Shown: positions 41,816 through 50,484, counted from the stretch's first letter. The stretch: 64,000 bases of DNA from Flavobacterium sp. ASV13 (GCF_000745775.1 NZ_JQJY01000005.1:62001-126000); one strand, 5' to 3'. Translations and numbers: made by a program. Notes: generated by a model from the letters alone, not told the origin.

Positions 41816-42056
41816 TCTGATTTATTTTGGGTTAAAATTTAATGACACAAATATAAAAATTTACCTATTAAAAATAAAATAGGTTTTTAACAAATAAATT
41901 AGTACTCTTAATTAGAACCATAAAAAATTAAAAGACATCATATACGTGAGAATTTTGATAACTTTTAAAAACAGGATGTAAAAACAATAAAAGCCAAATA
42001 ATGTAGTTTTGAATTGTAGATAACATAATAAATACCAATTTTTAAAAGACATTTTT

Positions 42057-42617
42057 ATGAAAAAACTATTTTTAGCAGCTGTAATGTTATTAACAGCATC
42101 AACTGCAATACACGCACAATTATTAAAAATCGGGGTAAAAGCTGGGGTTAACTTTGCTAATCAGCATGGTGATGCTAGTTTTGATGGAATTTCTGTTGAC
42201 AAAGAAGGCTTGACAAGCTATCATGCAGGTTTAGTAGCAGAATTAAAATTGTTAGAAAAATTTTCTATTCAGCCAGAGCTTTTGTATTCAACACAAGGAG
42301 CAACTTATAAAAATGCTGTTGATGAATTTAAAAATGAACTTGGGTATTTATCTATTCCAGTAATGGCTAAATTCTACATGACTAAATCTTTAAGTTTAGA
42401 AGTTGGTCCGCAAGCATCATTTTTATTGAGCAATAAAAAAGAATTTGATGTTCAGGATCCTAAAACTTTTGACTTTGCAGTTAACGCCGGACTTGGATTA
42501 AAAATCACTGAAGGCCTTTTTGTTCAGGCGCGTTATGGTTTAGGACTTACAGAAGTTTCTACTCACGCAGATCTTAAAAACTCAGTATTTCAGCTTTCTG
42601 CTGGATTCATGTTCTAA
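42057..42617 (+). CDS. Outer-membrane beta-barrel protein, paralogue 4
   Basis: A 186-residue barrel on the opposite strand to its three paralogues. Signal peptide ends about AIHAQ (residue 21). Blocks: KIGVKAGVNFANQHGD, KLLEKFSIQPELLYSTQGAT, SLSLEVGPQASFLLSNKK, and end VFQLSAGFMF with terminal Phe. It is the most diverged member. TAGTTTTG at 42004-42011 is a possible -7 box. Divergent from paralogue 3. Confidence 0.84.
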   Translation: MKKLFLAAVMLLTASTAIHAQLLKIGVKAGVNFANQHGDASFDGISVDKEGLTSYHAGLVAELKLLEKFSIQPELLYSTQGATYKNAVDEFKNELGYLSIPVMAKFYMTKSLSLEVGPQASFLLSNKKEFDVQDPKTFDFAVNAGLGLKITEGLFVQARYGLGLTEVSTHADLKNSVFQLSAGFMF

Positions 42618-42637
42618 AAATATTTCACATACTTTTA

Positions 42638-42671
42638 TAAAAACCGCTCTATTAATTAGTGCGGTTTTTTT
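42638..42671 (+). terminator. Terminator of outer-membrane barrel gene 4
   Basis: AAAACCGC / GCGGTTTT stem with T-run. Confidence 0.75.
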
Positions 42672-42730
42672 ATTTTTACAAAATTCAATCTCAATTGCAA
42701 TATTAATATTCATTGGAAATAATTTTAAAT

Positions 42731-43144
42731 ATGAAAATCTGCATTATCAACGGACCCAATTTAAATCTTTTAGGAAAAAGAGAACCAGAAGTTTATGGAA
42801 GCCAAACTTTTGAAGATTATTTTGAAACGTTGAAAGAAAAATTTCCAAACGTTGAACTTTCTTATTATCAAAGCAATATTGAAGGCGAATTGATTGGCAA
42901 AATTCAGGAAGTTGGATTTTCATTTGATGGAATTATTCTGAACGCTGGCGCTTACACGCACACTTCTATAGGCTTGGGCGATGCGATGAAAGCGGTTACA
43001 ACTCCTGTAATCGAAGTTCATATTTCGAATACTTATGCACGCGAAAGTTTCAGACATCAGTCGTATTTATCTGGAAATGCAAAAGGTGTTATTTTAGGAT
43101 TCGGACTTAAAAGTTATGAATTAGCTATTCAATCTTTTTTGTAA
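42731..43144 (+). CDS. aroQ: Type II 3-dehydroquinate dehydratase
   Basis: A 137-residue enzyme; ATG 42731 gives the family's canonical start MKICIINGPNLNLLGKREPE. The active-site signatures are present: Tyr in PEVYGSQTFEDY, NQ-lid region YYQSNIEGELI, GIILNAGAYTHTSIGL (His and Asn) and VIEVHISNTYARESFRHQSY. It dehydrates 3-dehydroquinate in the shikimate pathway as a dodecamer. The upstream TTG reading adds six residues that the family lacks. No other aro gene is near. Confidence 0.95.
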   Translation: MKICIINGPNLNLLGKREPEVYGSQTFEDYFETLKEKFPNVELSYYQSNIEGELIGKIQEVGFSFDGIILNAGAYTHTSIGLGDAMKAVTTPVIEVHISNTYARESFRHQSYLSGNAKGVILGFGLKSYELAIQSFL

Positions 43145-43213
43145 AACATTTTTAACAAATTATTAATAAGCTCAGATTCAAGTTATTCTATTTTTGTAAG
43201 ATAAACCACTTAC

Positions 43214-45703
43214 ATGAAAAACTTTATTTTATCTGCCTTCTTATTTTTTTCAGTTTCAAATTTTGCCCAAATCAAAGGAACTATTACCGATGAAAAAGGG
43301 AATCCGTTACCCTTTGTATCCGTTTTTGAAGAAAACACCTATACTGGAACAACTTCAAACGAACAAGGAAAATATCAGTTAAATGTAAAAGAGCCCGGTA
43401 AAAATAAAATCATTTTTCAGTATCTAGGCTTCAAAACTCAAAAACTGGCTGTCGCTTCAGATTCAAAAACGATCACTCTTGATGTAAAAATGCTTGAAGA
43501 AAGTTTTGCATTAAACGAAGTCATTATTGATCCAAAAAACAATCCTGCGGATGCAATCATAAAAAGTGCAATTGCAAACAAACAAGACAATTCCAGCAAA
43601 ACAGGACGCTATACGGCCGATTTCTACTCAAAAGGGATGTTTAAAGTCAAAGATCTCCCAAAGAAAATTTTAGGCAAAAAAGTTGACCTTGGTGCTGATA
43701 TGGCATCTAATTTAGATTCTACCGGAACCGGAATTTTATATTTATCTGAAACAGTTTCAAAAATTACTTTTGAAAAACCAGACAAATTAAAAGAGAAAAT
43801 AATCGCTTCTAAAATCTCCGGAAACAACCGAGGATACAGTTATAATACTGCAGCGTTATCAACTTATGATTTTTATGATAACACTTTAGATTTCGATATC
43901 AAACTCATCTCTCCTATTGCTGATAATGCTTTCAGTTATTATAAATACAAACTTGAAGGAAGCTTTTATGATGACAATAAACATCAAATCTTTAAAATAA
44001 AAGTAATCCCAAAACGTGATAAAGAACCCGTTTTTGAAGGTTACATTTATATTGTAGATGACAGTTTTGCCATTTACGCTATTGATTTGGACATTAAAGG
44101 CTACCGAATGAAAAATGAATTTACTGAAATTATGAATTTAAAACAGAGTTTCAGTTATAATTTGACTAACAAAATATGGTCAAAAAACGCGCAATCACTT
44201 TCTTTTAATGCTGGTGTTTTCGGAATAAAATTCTCAGGAACATTTAATTATGTGTATTCTAATTATGAATTTCCAACTTCATTCGAAAAGAAAACTTTCG
44301 GTAATGAAATTGTAGCTTTTGAACCAAATGCAAATAAAAAAGATGATACTTTCTGGAATCAAATTCGTCCCATTCCTTTAACCATTGAAGAAAGTACAGA
44401 TTACACTAAAAAAGACAGTTTACAAACTATCAGAAAATCCAAAAAATACACCGATTCTATTGATGCAAAAAACAACAAATTCAAAGTTTGGGATGTTTTA
44501 ATGGGCTACGATTATAAAAACACTTTTAAAAGTTATTCTTTTGACTATAAGGGTTTATTAAATATAAGTTCATTAAGTTTTAATACTGTTCAGGGTTTCA
44601 ATTTAGATTCTGGTTTTTCTTTCAGAAAATGGAACGAAGAAAAAGGAAAGAGCACATCAATAAGCACTACTTTCAATTATGGTTTTTCTGATGATCGTTT
44701 GCGTGTAACGGGAGACTTCAGTCACAGATTCAACAATATCAATTATGCCTACATTTCGGCTTCGGGAGGAACAAAAACCGCTCAGTTTAATGGAGCCGAG
44801 CCTATTACAAAATTTGTCAATTCGATAGCTTCTTTATTTTTTAAAGATAATTACATGAAGTTGTACAATTTGGAATTTGCTCAAATTAATTACGGCCAGG
44901 ATGTCGCAAACGGAATCAATCTGAATGCGAAAATTGCCTATGAGCAGCGAAAACCGCTCTTCAATACCACTGATTATTCTTTCTTTAAGCAAGACGATAT
45001 TTATTCATCTAATAATCCGTTGGCGCCAAATGATTTTACAACGTCAGCTTTTGACCCACATCATTTATTCAAAACTGCTTTGAGTGCCAGAATCAATTTT
45101 GGAAACAAATACATTTCAAGACCTGACGGAAGATTCAATGTTAGAAACGAAAAATACCCAACCGTTTATTTAATTTTTGAAAAAGCCTTTGCAGCAAGTG
45201 AGAAAAAGTATGAATTTGAAAGAATTGGAGCTTCTGTTCAATACGATTTATCACTTGGAAACAAGGGAATTCTCGGAACAAATTTCAGAGCCGGAAAATT
45301 CTATAATGCCGAAAATATCGCTTTTATGGATTATAGACATTTTAACGGAAATCAGACGCACATTGGCACAACAGATCGTTATTTGAATGTTTTCAATTTA
45401 ATGCCATATTATTCAAACTCAACAAACGACGCTTATTTCGAAATGCATTTGGAGCATAATGACATGGGATTTGTCACCAATAAAATTCCGTTGATTAATC
45501 TTTTAAAATCGACAATGAATATTGGATTTCACACTTTAGCGATTCCGGACCGAAAACCATATTCTGAATTTACAGTTGGTTTAGACAATTTAGGTTTCGG
45601 AAAATTTAAATTATTCCGAGTTGATTATGTCCATTCTTTCCAAGGCAGCGCTCAGCAAAACGGAGTCGTGTTTGGATTGAAAATTTTAAATGTATTAGAC
45701 TAA
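43214..45703 (+). CDS. DUF5686 outer-membrane protein with carboxypeptidase-like regulatory domain
   Basis: An 829-residue protein; signal peptide ends about VSNFAQ (residue 19), followed by a CarboxypepD-regulatory-like domain (20-105: IKGTITDEKGNPLPFVSVFE, NKIIFQYLGFKTQ) and a large beta-rich body typical of DUF5686, ending as a barrel (VVFGLKILNVLD). It resembles a TonB receptor without plug, so it is probably an outer-membrane surface protein of unknown role. The stop TAA (45701-45703) lies in the first unit of an octamer repeat array. TATTTTTG at 43189-43196 is a possible -7 box. Confidence 0.82.
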   Translation: MKNFILSAFLFFSVSNFAQIKGTITDEKGNPLPFVSVFEENTYTGTTSNEQGKYQLNVKEPGKNKIIFQYLGFKTQKLAVASDSKTITLDVKMLEESFALNEVIIDPKNNPADAIIKSAIANKQDNSSKTGRYTADFYSKGMFKVKDLPKKILGKKVDLGADMASNLDSTGTGILYLSETVSKITFEKPDKLKEKIIASKISGNNRGYSYNTAALSTYDFYDNTLDFDIKLISPIADNAFSYYKYKLEGSFYDDNKHQIFKIKVIPKRDKEPVFEGYIYIVDDSFAIYAIDLDIKGYRMKNEFTEIMNLKQSFSYNLTNKIWSKNAQSLSFNAGVFGIKFSGTFNYVYSNYEFPTSFEKKTFGNEIVAFEPNANKKDDTFWNQIRPIPLTIEESTDYTKKDSLQTIRKSKKYTDSIDAKNNKFKVWDVLMGYDYKNTFKSYSFDYKGLLNISSLSFNTVQGFNLDSGFSFRKWNEEKGKSTSISTTFNYGFSDDRLRVTGDFSHRFNNINYAYISASGGTKTAQFNGAEPITKFVNSIASLFFKDNYMKLYNLEFAQINYGQDVANGINLNAKIAYEQRKPLFNTTDYSFFKQDDIYSSNNPLAPNDFTTSAFDPHHLFKTALSARINFGNKYISRPDGRFNVRNEKYPTVYLIFEKAFAASEKKYEFERIGASVQYDLSLGNKGILGTNFRAGKFYNAENIAFMDYRHFNGNQTHIGTTDRYLNVFNLMPYYSNSTNDAYFEMHLEHNDMGFVTNKIPLINLLKSTMNIGFHTLAIPDRKPYSEFTVGLDNLGFGKFKLFRVDYVHSFQGSAQQNGVVFGLKILNVLD

Positions 45704-45738
45704 GGTGCTAAATTGCTAAGATACTAAGGTTCTAAGTT
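45699..45738 (+). repeat. Octamer tandem array, five units
   Basis: ACTAAGGT, GCTAAATT, GCTAAGAT, ACTAAGGT, TCTAAGTT. Same register as the array at 28633. The stop codon of the DUF5686 gene is inside the first unit. Confidence 0.8.
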
Positions 45739-45804
45739 TCTGTTTCGCGAAGATTTAAACAGATTTAGCAGATTTAAATTTTTCTTTTTAATTACTTAAT
45801 TAAT

Positions 45805-45831
45805 CTTTGTCAAAGTAAAACTTTGACAAAG
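45805..45831. repeat. Perfect 12-bp hairpin between converging genes
   Basis: CTTTGTCAAAGT, three A, ACTTTGACAAAG. The adjoining homopolymer is an A-run on the plus-strand 3' side, so it does not look like a standard rho-independent terminator for the upstream gene; the palindrome may be a repeat family in its own right. Confidence 0.7.
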
Positions 45832-45838
45832 AAAAAAA

Positions 45839-45856
45839 CTTAGAACCTCTAAGAAT
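45839..45856 (-). repeat. Octamer-type CTAAG/CTTAG remnant at the CDF gene end
   Basis: CTTAGAACCTCTAAGAAT; contains the stop codon of the CDF gene (complement of 45849-45851). It appears to be the right arm of the array at 45699, shortened to about two units of mixed orientation. Confidence 0.5.
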
Positions 45857-46727
45857 GATAATCATCCGGTTCAATATGTATCAAAACATTTCCTAACTGC
45901 GGAATCTGTTCTTTTAAAGTGTCTTGTAGTTTATGCGATAAATCATGTCCTTCTTTTACAGAAATACTTGCCGAAACTATTGCGTGAAGATCAACGTGAT
46001 AACGCATTCCAGCTTTTCTAATAAAACATTTTTCTGTTCCCAAAATTCCAGGAACCTTCAAAGCAACGACGCGAATTTCTTCAACTAAATCGTCATTTAG
46101 ATTTTCGTCCATAATTTCACCAAGTGCAGGTCTGAAAATTTTATAACTGTTGTATAAGATGAAAAATGCTGCAAAAAGCGCTGCCCAATCATCTGCCGAT
46201 TCATAACCTTTTCCCATAATCAAGGCAAATGAAATCCCGATAAATGCTGCAACAGAAGTTATAGCATCACTTCGATGGTGCCATGCATCCGCTGCTAAAG
46301 AGGAACTATTGGTTTGTTTGCTTCGCTTCATTACGATACGAAACGAATATTCTTTCCAAATAATTATTGCTCCCAAAACATATAAAGTCCAAGATTTTGG
46401 CAAATCGTGAGAAGTGCCAATATTAGCAATACTTTCGTACCCAATAATAGTTGCTGAAGTAATTAAAAACCCGACAACTAAAAATGTTATCAGAGGTTCT
46501 GCACGGCCGTGTCCATAAGGATGATTTTCATCTGCCGGTTTATTAGAATATTTAATTCCAAACAAAACCAGGCAAGACGAAAATATGTCTGTAGTCGATT
46601 CGATTGCGTCTGCAATCAAGGCATATGAATTGCCAAAAAAACCTGCGAGACCTTTTATAAGGGCCAGGCAGGTATTTCCAGCTATACTAAAGATAGTAGC
46701 TTTTATAGCTTTTTGTTCGTTTGTCAT
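45849..46727 (-). CDS. Cation diffusion facilitator family transporter
   Basis: A 292-residue inner-membrane metal/proton antiporter with about six helices. The transport-site motifs are intact: ALIADAIESTTDIFSS in TM2 (about 35-50), NHPYGHGRAEPL in the loop (about 68-79), and AADAWHHRSDAITS in TM5 (about 146-159; His and Asp, the zinc-type arrangement). The C-terminal cytoplasmic domain (205-292) has the usual VEEIRVVALKVPGILGTEKC and DLHAIVSASISVKEGHDLSH. Likely exports Zn2+ or a similar divalent metal. Its end lies in octamer-type repeat sequence. Confidence 0.9.
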   Translation of the reverse strand: MTNEQKAIKATIFSIAGNTCLALIKGLAGFFGNSYALIADAIESTTDIFSSCLVLFGIKYSNKPADENHPYGHGRAEPLITFLVVGFLITSATIIGYESIANIGTSHDLPKSWTLYVLGAIIIWKEYSFRIVMKRSKQTNSSSLAADAWHHRSDAITSVAAFIGISFALIMGKGYESADDWAALFAAFFILYNSYKIFRPALGEIMDENLNDDLVEEIRVVALKVPGILGTEKCFIRKAGMRYHVDLHAIVSASISVKEGHDLSHKLQDTLKEQIPQLGNVLIHIEPDDYHS

Positions 46728-46743
46728 TTAGACTATTTTTTTT

Positions 46744-46810
46744 TTAGCCACGAATTCACGAATTTTTTTTTACAATCTTTGAAAATTTAAATTCGTGAAT
46801 TCGTGGCTAA
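46744..46810. repeat. Perfect 22-bp inverted repeat, family D copy 1
   Basis: TTAGCCACGAATTCACGAAT and onward, paired with its reverse complement at 46789-46810 around a 23-nt loop. It lies between murA (stop 46818) and the CDF gene (start 46727). A degenerate relative is at 49349-49464. Confidence 0.8.
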
Positions 46811-46817
46811 CTTTTTT

Positions 46818-48131
46818 TTACGCTCTCACAATTTTTGCTCCGATTGCTCTTAAACGCTCATCGATACGCTCATATCCACGGTCAATTTGCTCGATGTTTT
46901 GAATTGTACTTGTTCCTTTTGCAGAAAGAGCAGCAATCAATAATGAAATCCCTGCACGAATATCAGGAGAAGACATTGTTGTTGCTTTTAATTGAGATTC
47001 AAAATTATGCCCCATAACCACAGCTCTATGCGGATCACATAACATGATTTTTGCTCCCATATCAATTAATTTATCCACGAAGAACAAACGGCTTTCAAAC
47101 ATTTTTTGGTGAATTAAAACATCGCCTTTTGCTTGTGTTGCTACAACTAAAACAATGCTTAATAAGTCAGGTGTAAATCCTGGCCAAGGCGCATCGGCAA
47201 TAGTTAAAATAGAACCGTCGATATCTGTTTTTACTTCATATCCATCTTTATGAGCCGGAATGTAAATATCGTCGTTACGTTTTTCGATTGTAATACCTAA
47301 TTTTCTGAAAGTATTCGGAATCAAACCTAAGTTCTCCCAGCTTACATTTTTGATTGTGATTTCGCTTTTTGTCATAGCCGCAAGACCAATCCAAGAACCG
47401 ATTTCGATCATATCAGGAAGAATTCTGTGCTCGCATCCTCCAAGGCTTTCAACACCTTCAATAGTCAATAAGTTTGAACCAACTCCAGTGATTTTTGCTC
47501 CCATAGAGTTCAACATTTTACACAATTGCTGTAAATATGGTTCGCAAGCAGCGTTGTAAACTGTAGTTTTACCTTTTGCTAAAACTGCAGCCATTACAAT
47601 ATTTGCAGTTCCGGTTACAGAAGCTTCGTCTAAAAGCATATCTGTTCCAGTTAATCCTTCTTCAGGAGATTCTACTCCGTAAAAGTGATCTTCTCTGTTG
47701 TATCTGAATTTTGCTCCAAGATTGATAAAACCTTCAAAGTGTGTATCTAATCTACGACGACCAATTTTATCTCCACCTGGTTTTGGAATATATCCTTTTC
47801 CGAAACGAGCCAAAAGCGGCCCAACAATCATAATAGAACCACGAAGCGCTCCACCTTCTTTTTTGAAAGCTTCAGTTTCTAAATATCCAACATTAACCTC
47901 ATCTGCCTGAAATGTAATTGATCCCGGCTCATTGCGTTGAATTTTCACCCCTAAATTACCCAACAAAGTGATTAATTTATTGATGTCTATAATATCAGGA
48001 ATGTTATTAATTTTTACTTTATCTCCTGTTAGAAGCACGGCACATAAAATTTGTAATGCCTCATTTTTTGCTCCTTGCGGAGTGATTTCTCCTTTTAAAG
48101 GAGTTCCTCCTTCGATTTTAAAAATTCCCAT
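46818..48131 (-). CDS. murA: UDP-N-acetylglucosamine 1-carboxyvinyltransferase (MurA)
   Basis: A 437-residue enzyme that transfers enolpyruvate from PEP to UDP-GlcNAc, the first committed step of peptidoglycan synthesis. The fold's two halves are clear (MGIFKIEGGTPLKGEITPQG; NEALQILCAVLLTGD; DIRAGISLLIAALSAKG near the end). In the active-site loop the sequence is PKPGGDKIGRRRLDTHFEG: residue 121 is Asp where E. coli MurA has the fosfomycin target Cys115. The gene follows DUF4290 and DUF493 genes on the same strand, an order typical of flavobacteria. Confidence 0.96.
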   Translation of the reverse strand: MGIFKIEGGTPLKGEITPQGAKNEALQILCAVLLTGDKVKINNIPDIIDINKLITLLGNLGVKIQRNEPGSITFQADEVNVGYLETEAFKKEGGALRGSIMIVGPLLARFGKGYIPKPGGDKIGRRRLDTHFEGFINLGAKFRYNREDHFYGVESPEEGLTGTDMLLDEASVTGTANIVMAAVLAKGKTTVYNAACEPYLQQLCKMLNSMGAKITGVGSNLLTIEGVESLGGCEHRILPDMIEIGSWIGLAAMTKSEITIKNVSWENLGLIPNTFRKLGITIEKRNDDIYIPAHKDGYEVKTDIDGSILTIADAPWPGFTPDLLSIVLVVATQAKGDVLIHQKMFESRLFFVDKLIDMGAKIMLCDPHRAVVMGHNFESQLKATTMSSPDIRAGISLLIAALSAKGTSTIQNIEQIDRGYERIDERLRAIGAKIVRA

Positions 48132-48156
48132 AGATTCTTTTTAGGTTCTTCAAAGT

Positions 48157-48228
48157 TTCTAAGTTTCTGAGATTCTAAGATTCTAAGTAAAAAAAACTTA
48201 GTGTCTTAGTAGCTTAGCATCTTAGTAG
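48157..48228. repeat. Inverted pair of octamer arrays (4 + 4 units)
   Basis: Left: TTCTAAGT, TTCTGAGA, TTCTAAGA, TTCTAAG. Loop: TAAAAAAAA. Right: CTTAGTGT, CTTAGTAG, CTTAGCAT, CTTAGTAG. The two arms can pair imperfectly into a large hairpin. It lies between DUF4290 (stop 48234) and murA (start 48131), both transcribed on the minus strand. Confidence 0.85.
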
Positions 48229-48233
48229 CTTTT

Positions 48234-48953
48234 CTATTTTTGATTATTGTTTTTTTGAAAAGTTTTTTTTCCGCCTTTATTATTGTTTTTGTTGCTTTGA
48301 ATTTTTGGTTGTCCGCCCGGAGTCGTTTTATTTGACACACGTTTGTTGGTACGCATTAAATCAGTTGTATTTAAAAGCTCTTCTGTGCTTTGTAATAAAT
48401 TGATTTTCCCTCCTGACAATTCATACAAATGTTCAAAAATCACATCGTCTTTTACGGTATCTTTATTCCAGCTCAAAAACGATTTTTTCATGTGGTTTGC
48501 AATAACTAAAACCAAGGCATTTTTCATTTCGCCTTCCTCCCATTTATTAGCCACATCAATCATGTATTTGATGTTGTTTCCGTAAAATCTGTATTTCGGG
48601 AAATTTTGAGGATACTGTAATGCATCTGGTTTCAACTGCAAAACATCTCTTGATGGAATTGGGTATGGAGATTCAACGTTTAATTTGAAATCAGACATAA
48701 TAAAAAGCTGATCCCATAATTTATGCTGAAAATCCGGCACATCACGCAAATGCGGATTCAAGCTTCCCATAACCTGAATGATGTATTTCGCCGCTTTATT
48801 TCGCGTTTCATCATCTTCAATTGCAGTAGCCTGGTCAATCAATTTTTGTAAATGACGACCATACTCCGGAATAATCAAACGTTGTCTTTCAGAATTATAT
48901 TCCAAATTATAAACAACGTCACTTGCGGCTTCTTTTTTATATTTTTCGATCAT
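48234..48953 (-). CDS. DUF4290 protein
   Basis: A 239-residue cytoplasmic protein of the Bacteroidota-specific DUF4290 family: starts with VVYNLEYNSERQRLIIPEYGRHLQKLI, then HLRDVPDFQHKLWDQLFIMSDF, and LVLVIANHMKKSFLSWNKDTV. The C-terminal 40 residues are disordered and Lys/Asn-rich. It lies just upstream of murA and 3 bp after the DUF493 gene. Function unknown; constant neighbourhood with murA hints at an envelope role. Confidence 0.85.
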   Translation of the reverse strand: MIEKYKKEAASDVVYNLEYNSERQRLIIPEYGRHLQKLIDQATAIEDDETRNKAAKYIIQVMGSLNPHLRDVPDFQHKLWDQLFIMSDFKLNVESPYPIPSRDVLQLKPDALQYPQNFPKYRFYGNNIKYMIDVANKWEEGEMKNALVLVIANHMKKSFLSWNKDTVKDDVIFEHLYELSGGKINLLQSTEELLNTTDLMRTNKRVSNKTTPGGQPKIQSNKNNNKGGKKTFQKNNNQK

Positions 48954-48956
48954 AAG

Positions 48957-49253
48957 TTATAATGAAACTATACCTTCTATTGTAGAAACTTCTTTGTATT
49001 TACTAATCACATCATCTGAGCTGTGCATCGTAACATCAACAGAAACGCTGGTAAATTTACCTGTTTTAGATTTTGTTGTTTTAATAACTGCCCCCATTCT
49101 GTCAAAAGCTTTTTCAACACGCTCTACATTATCTGCTACAGATGGCACAATGAATTTATATAAATATTCTGCAGGCCAAGTGTTTGCGTTGTCAAGCTCT
49201 AATTTTAATCTTTCGTAAAATTCGGCTGTATTTTTTTCTTTATCGTTCTCCAT
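48957..49253 (-). CDS. DUF493 family protein (YbeD-like)
   Basis: A 98-residue cytoplasmic protein with a small alpha/beta (ACT-like) fold: FYERLKLELDNANTWPAEYLYKFIVPS, VERVEKAFDRMGAVIKTTKS, TGKFTSVSVDVTMHSSDDVISKYKEV. This matches the YbeD/DUF493 family. The function is not known. It starts the DUF493-DUF4290-murA set, with a 3-bp gap to the next gene. A CAAATATA (minus-strand TATATTTG) at 49273-49280 may be its -7 box. Confidence 0.85.
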   Translation of the reverse strand: MENDKEKNTAEFYERLKLELDNANTWPAEYLYKFIVPSVADNVERVEKAFDRMGAVIKTTKSKTGKFTSVSVDVTMHSSDDVISKYKEVSTIEGIVSL

Positions 49254-49293
49254 TCGTAATTAAAAATAAACGCAAATATACGTTTTTGATTTC

Positions 49294-49323
49294 AGATTTT
49301 AGATTTTAGATTTTAGATTTTTT
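49294..49323. repeat. Heptamer tandem repeat AGATTTT
   Basis: Four consecutive AGATTTT units upstream of the DUF493 gene; simple sequence. Confidence 0.75.
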
Positions 49324-49348
49324 CCATTGAAAAGATAGTCGTTTTTTC

Positions 49349-49464
49349 GCCACGAATTTCACTAATTAACGCTAATTATATTGCTGTAAATCTCTTCATT
49401 AAATTTCACTAATTTCTGATTGTTTCTAAAATTTAAATTCGCATAAATTCGTGAAATTCGTAGC
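49349..49464. repeat. Inverted repeat, family D copy 2 (degenerate)
   Basis: GCCACGAATTTCACTAATT on the left and AAATTCGTGAAATTCGTAGC on the right, with a diverged middle of repeated ATTTCACTAAT-like words. Related to the perfect copy at 46744-46810. Confidence 0.65.
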
Positions 49465-49499
49465 AAACGTTTATATTTGAAATACTTTGCCAATTTGCT

Positions 49500-49515
49500 C
49501 CCGATAATTATCGGG
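49500..49515. repeat. Perfect 16-bp palindrome CCCGATAATTATCGGG
   Basis: Self-complementary site 25 bp before the esterase start. It may be a short repeat or a regulatory dyad. Confidence 0.5.
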
Positions 49516-49539
49516 ATTGCGAGATTAAAACAGATCACA

Positions 49540-50457
49540 ATGAAAAAAATCATCTTCTTACTTTTTACATTTTTCACTTTTTACGATAGTCAAGCACAAG
49601 AAATCAAAACCTTAACTTATTTCCAAAATGACACTTTAAAACTGGATTTAGATTTATATCTGCCAAAGAAAAAATCTAACGAAAAAATTCCGTTGATTAT
49701 GTTTGCTTTTGGTGGTGGATTTTCTGGCGGAGAACGTACCAGCGAAAAAGAATTCGGGATGTTTATGGCGCAAAATGGCTATGCGGTTGCCAGCATTTCG
49801 TACAGTTTATACATGAAAGGAAAAGATTTTGGATGCAAAGGAACTTTAACAGAAAAGATAAAAGCAATTCAGATTGGTGTAAGCGATATGTGGCAAGCAA
49901 CTGGTTTTTTAATTGAAAACGCTGACAAATATAATCTTGATACTTCAAAAATCTTTATTTCCGGAATTAGTGCTGGCGCAGAAATTGGTTTCCACGCTTC
50001 GTTTTGGGATTATAAATTAATGAATTTATATAAAAGCAATTTGCAGGAAAACTTCAAATACAAAGGTTTCATTGGTGGTTCGGGCGCGATTCAGGATATT
50101 AATTTGATTACAAAAGAAAAAGCAATTCCGATGTTACTGGCGCACGGAAATAATGACGACACGGTTCCGTACAGTGCGGGTTCGCATCGTTCTTGCCCAA
50201 CAAATGCTTCAGGCTGGTTGATTCTTTTTGGATCTTATGCTGTTTACAATCAAATGAATGATTTACACAAAGATGTTAAACTAATTACTTTCTGTGGCGG
50301 TGGACATGAATTCTCTGGTTATCTTTTTCATCAAGGACAACAATATGTTTTGGATTTTGTGAATGATGTTTTGAACGGAAAGAGATTTGAATCGCATTTG
50401 ATTGTTACTTCTAATAAAAAAGGGAAGGATTCTGGGAAGTATTTGTTTTGTGAATAA
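49540..50457 (+). CDS. Secreted alpha/beta hydrolase (esterase, BD-FAE/acetyl esterase-like)
   Basis: The start is placed at ATG 49540 (305 residues), which gives a signal peptide MKKIIFLLFTFFTFYDSQAQ; the upstream TTG version is rejected. The oxyanion region is MFAFGGGFSGGERT, the nucleophile motif FISGISAGAEIGFHASF (Ser about 151), the acid in LAHGNNDDTVPYSAG, and the His in CGGGHEFSG. So all three catalytic residues seem to be present. Substrate may be acylated sugars; not certain. The C-terminus has a Cys/Lys-rich tail. Confidence 0.82.
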   Translation: MKKIIFLLFTFFTFYDSQAQEIKTLTYFQNDTLKLDLDLYLPKKKSNEKIPLIMFAFGGGFSGGERTSEKEFGMFMAQNGYAVASISYSLYMKGKDFGCKGTLTEKIKAIQIGVSDMWQATGFLIENADKYNLDTSKIFISGISAGAEIGFHASFWDYKLMNLYKSNLQENFKYKGFIGGSGAIQDINLITKEKAIPMLLAHGNNDDTVPYSAGSHRSCPTNASGWLILFGSYAVYNQMNDLHKDVKLITFCGGGHEFSGYLFHQGQQYVLDFVNDVLNGKRFESHLIVTSNKKGKDSGKYLFCE

Positions 50458-50484
50458 ACTTCAATCGTCTCAAACTTAAAACAG

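Noticed and set aside
48157..48228. Possible CRISPR-like repeat array
   Set aside because: Units are 8 nt with no spacers and opposing arms; no cas genes are in the window.
49477..50457. Longer esterase start at a TTG, 21 codons earlier
   Set aside because: The ATG at 49540 gives a clean signal peptide; the longer form would place it internally and run through the 16-bp palindrome.
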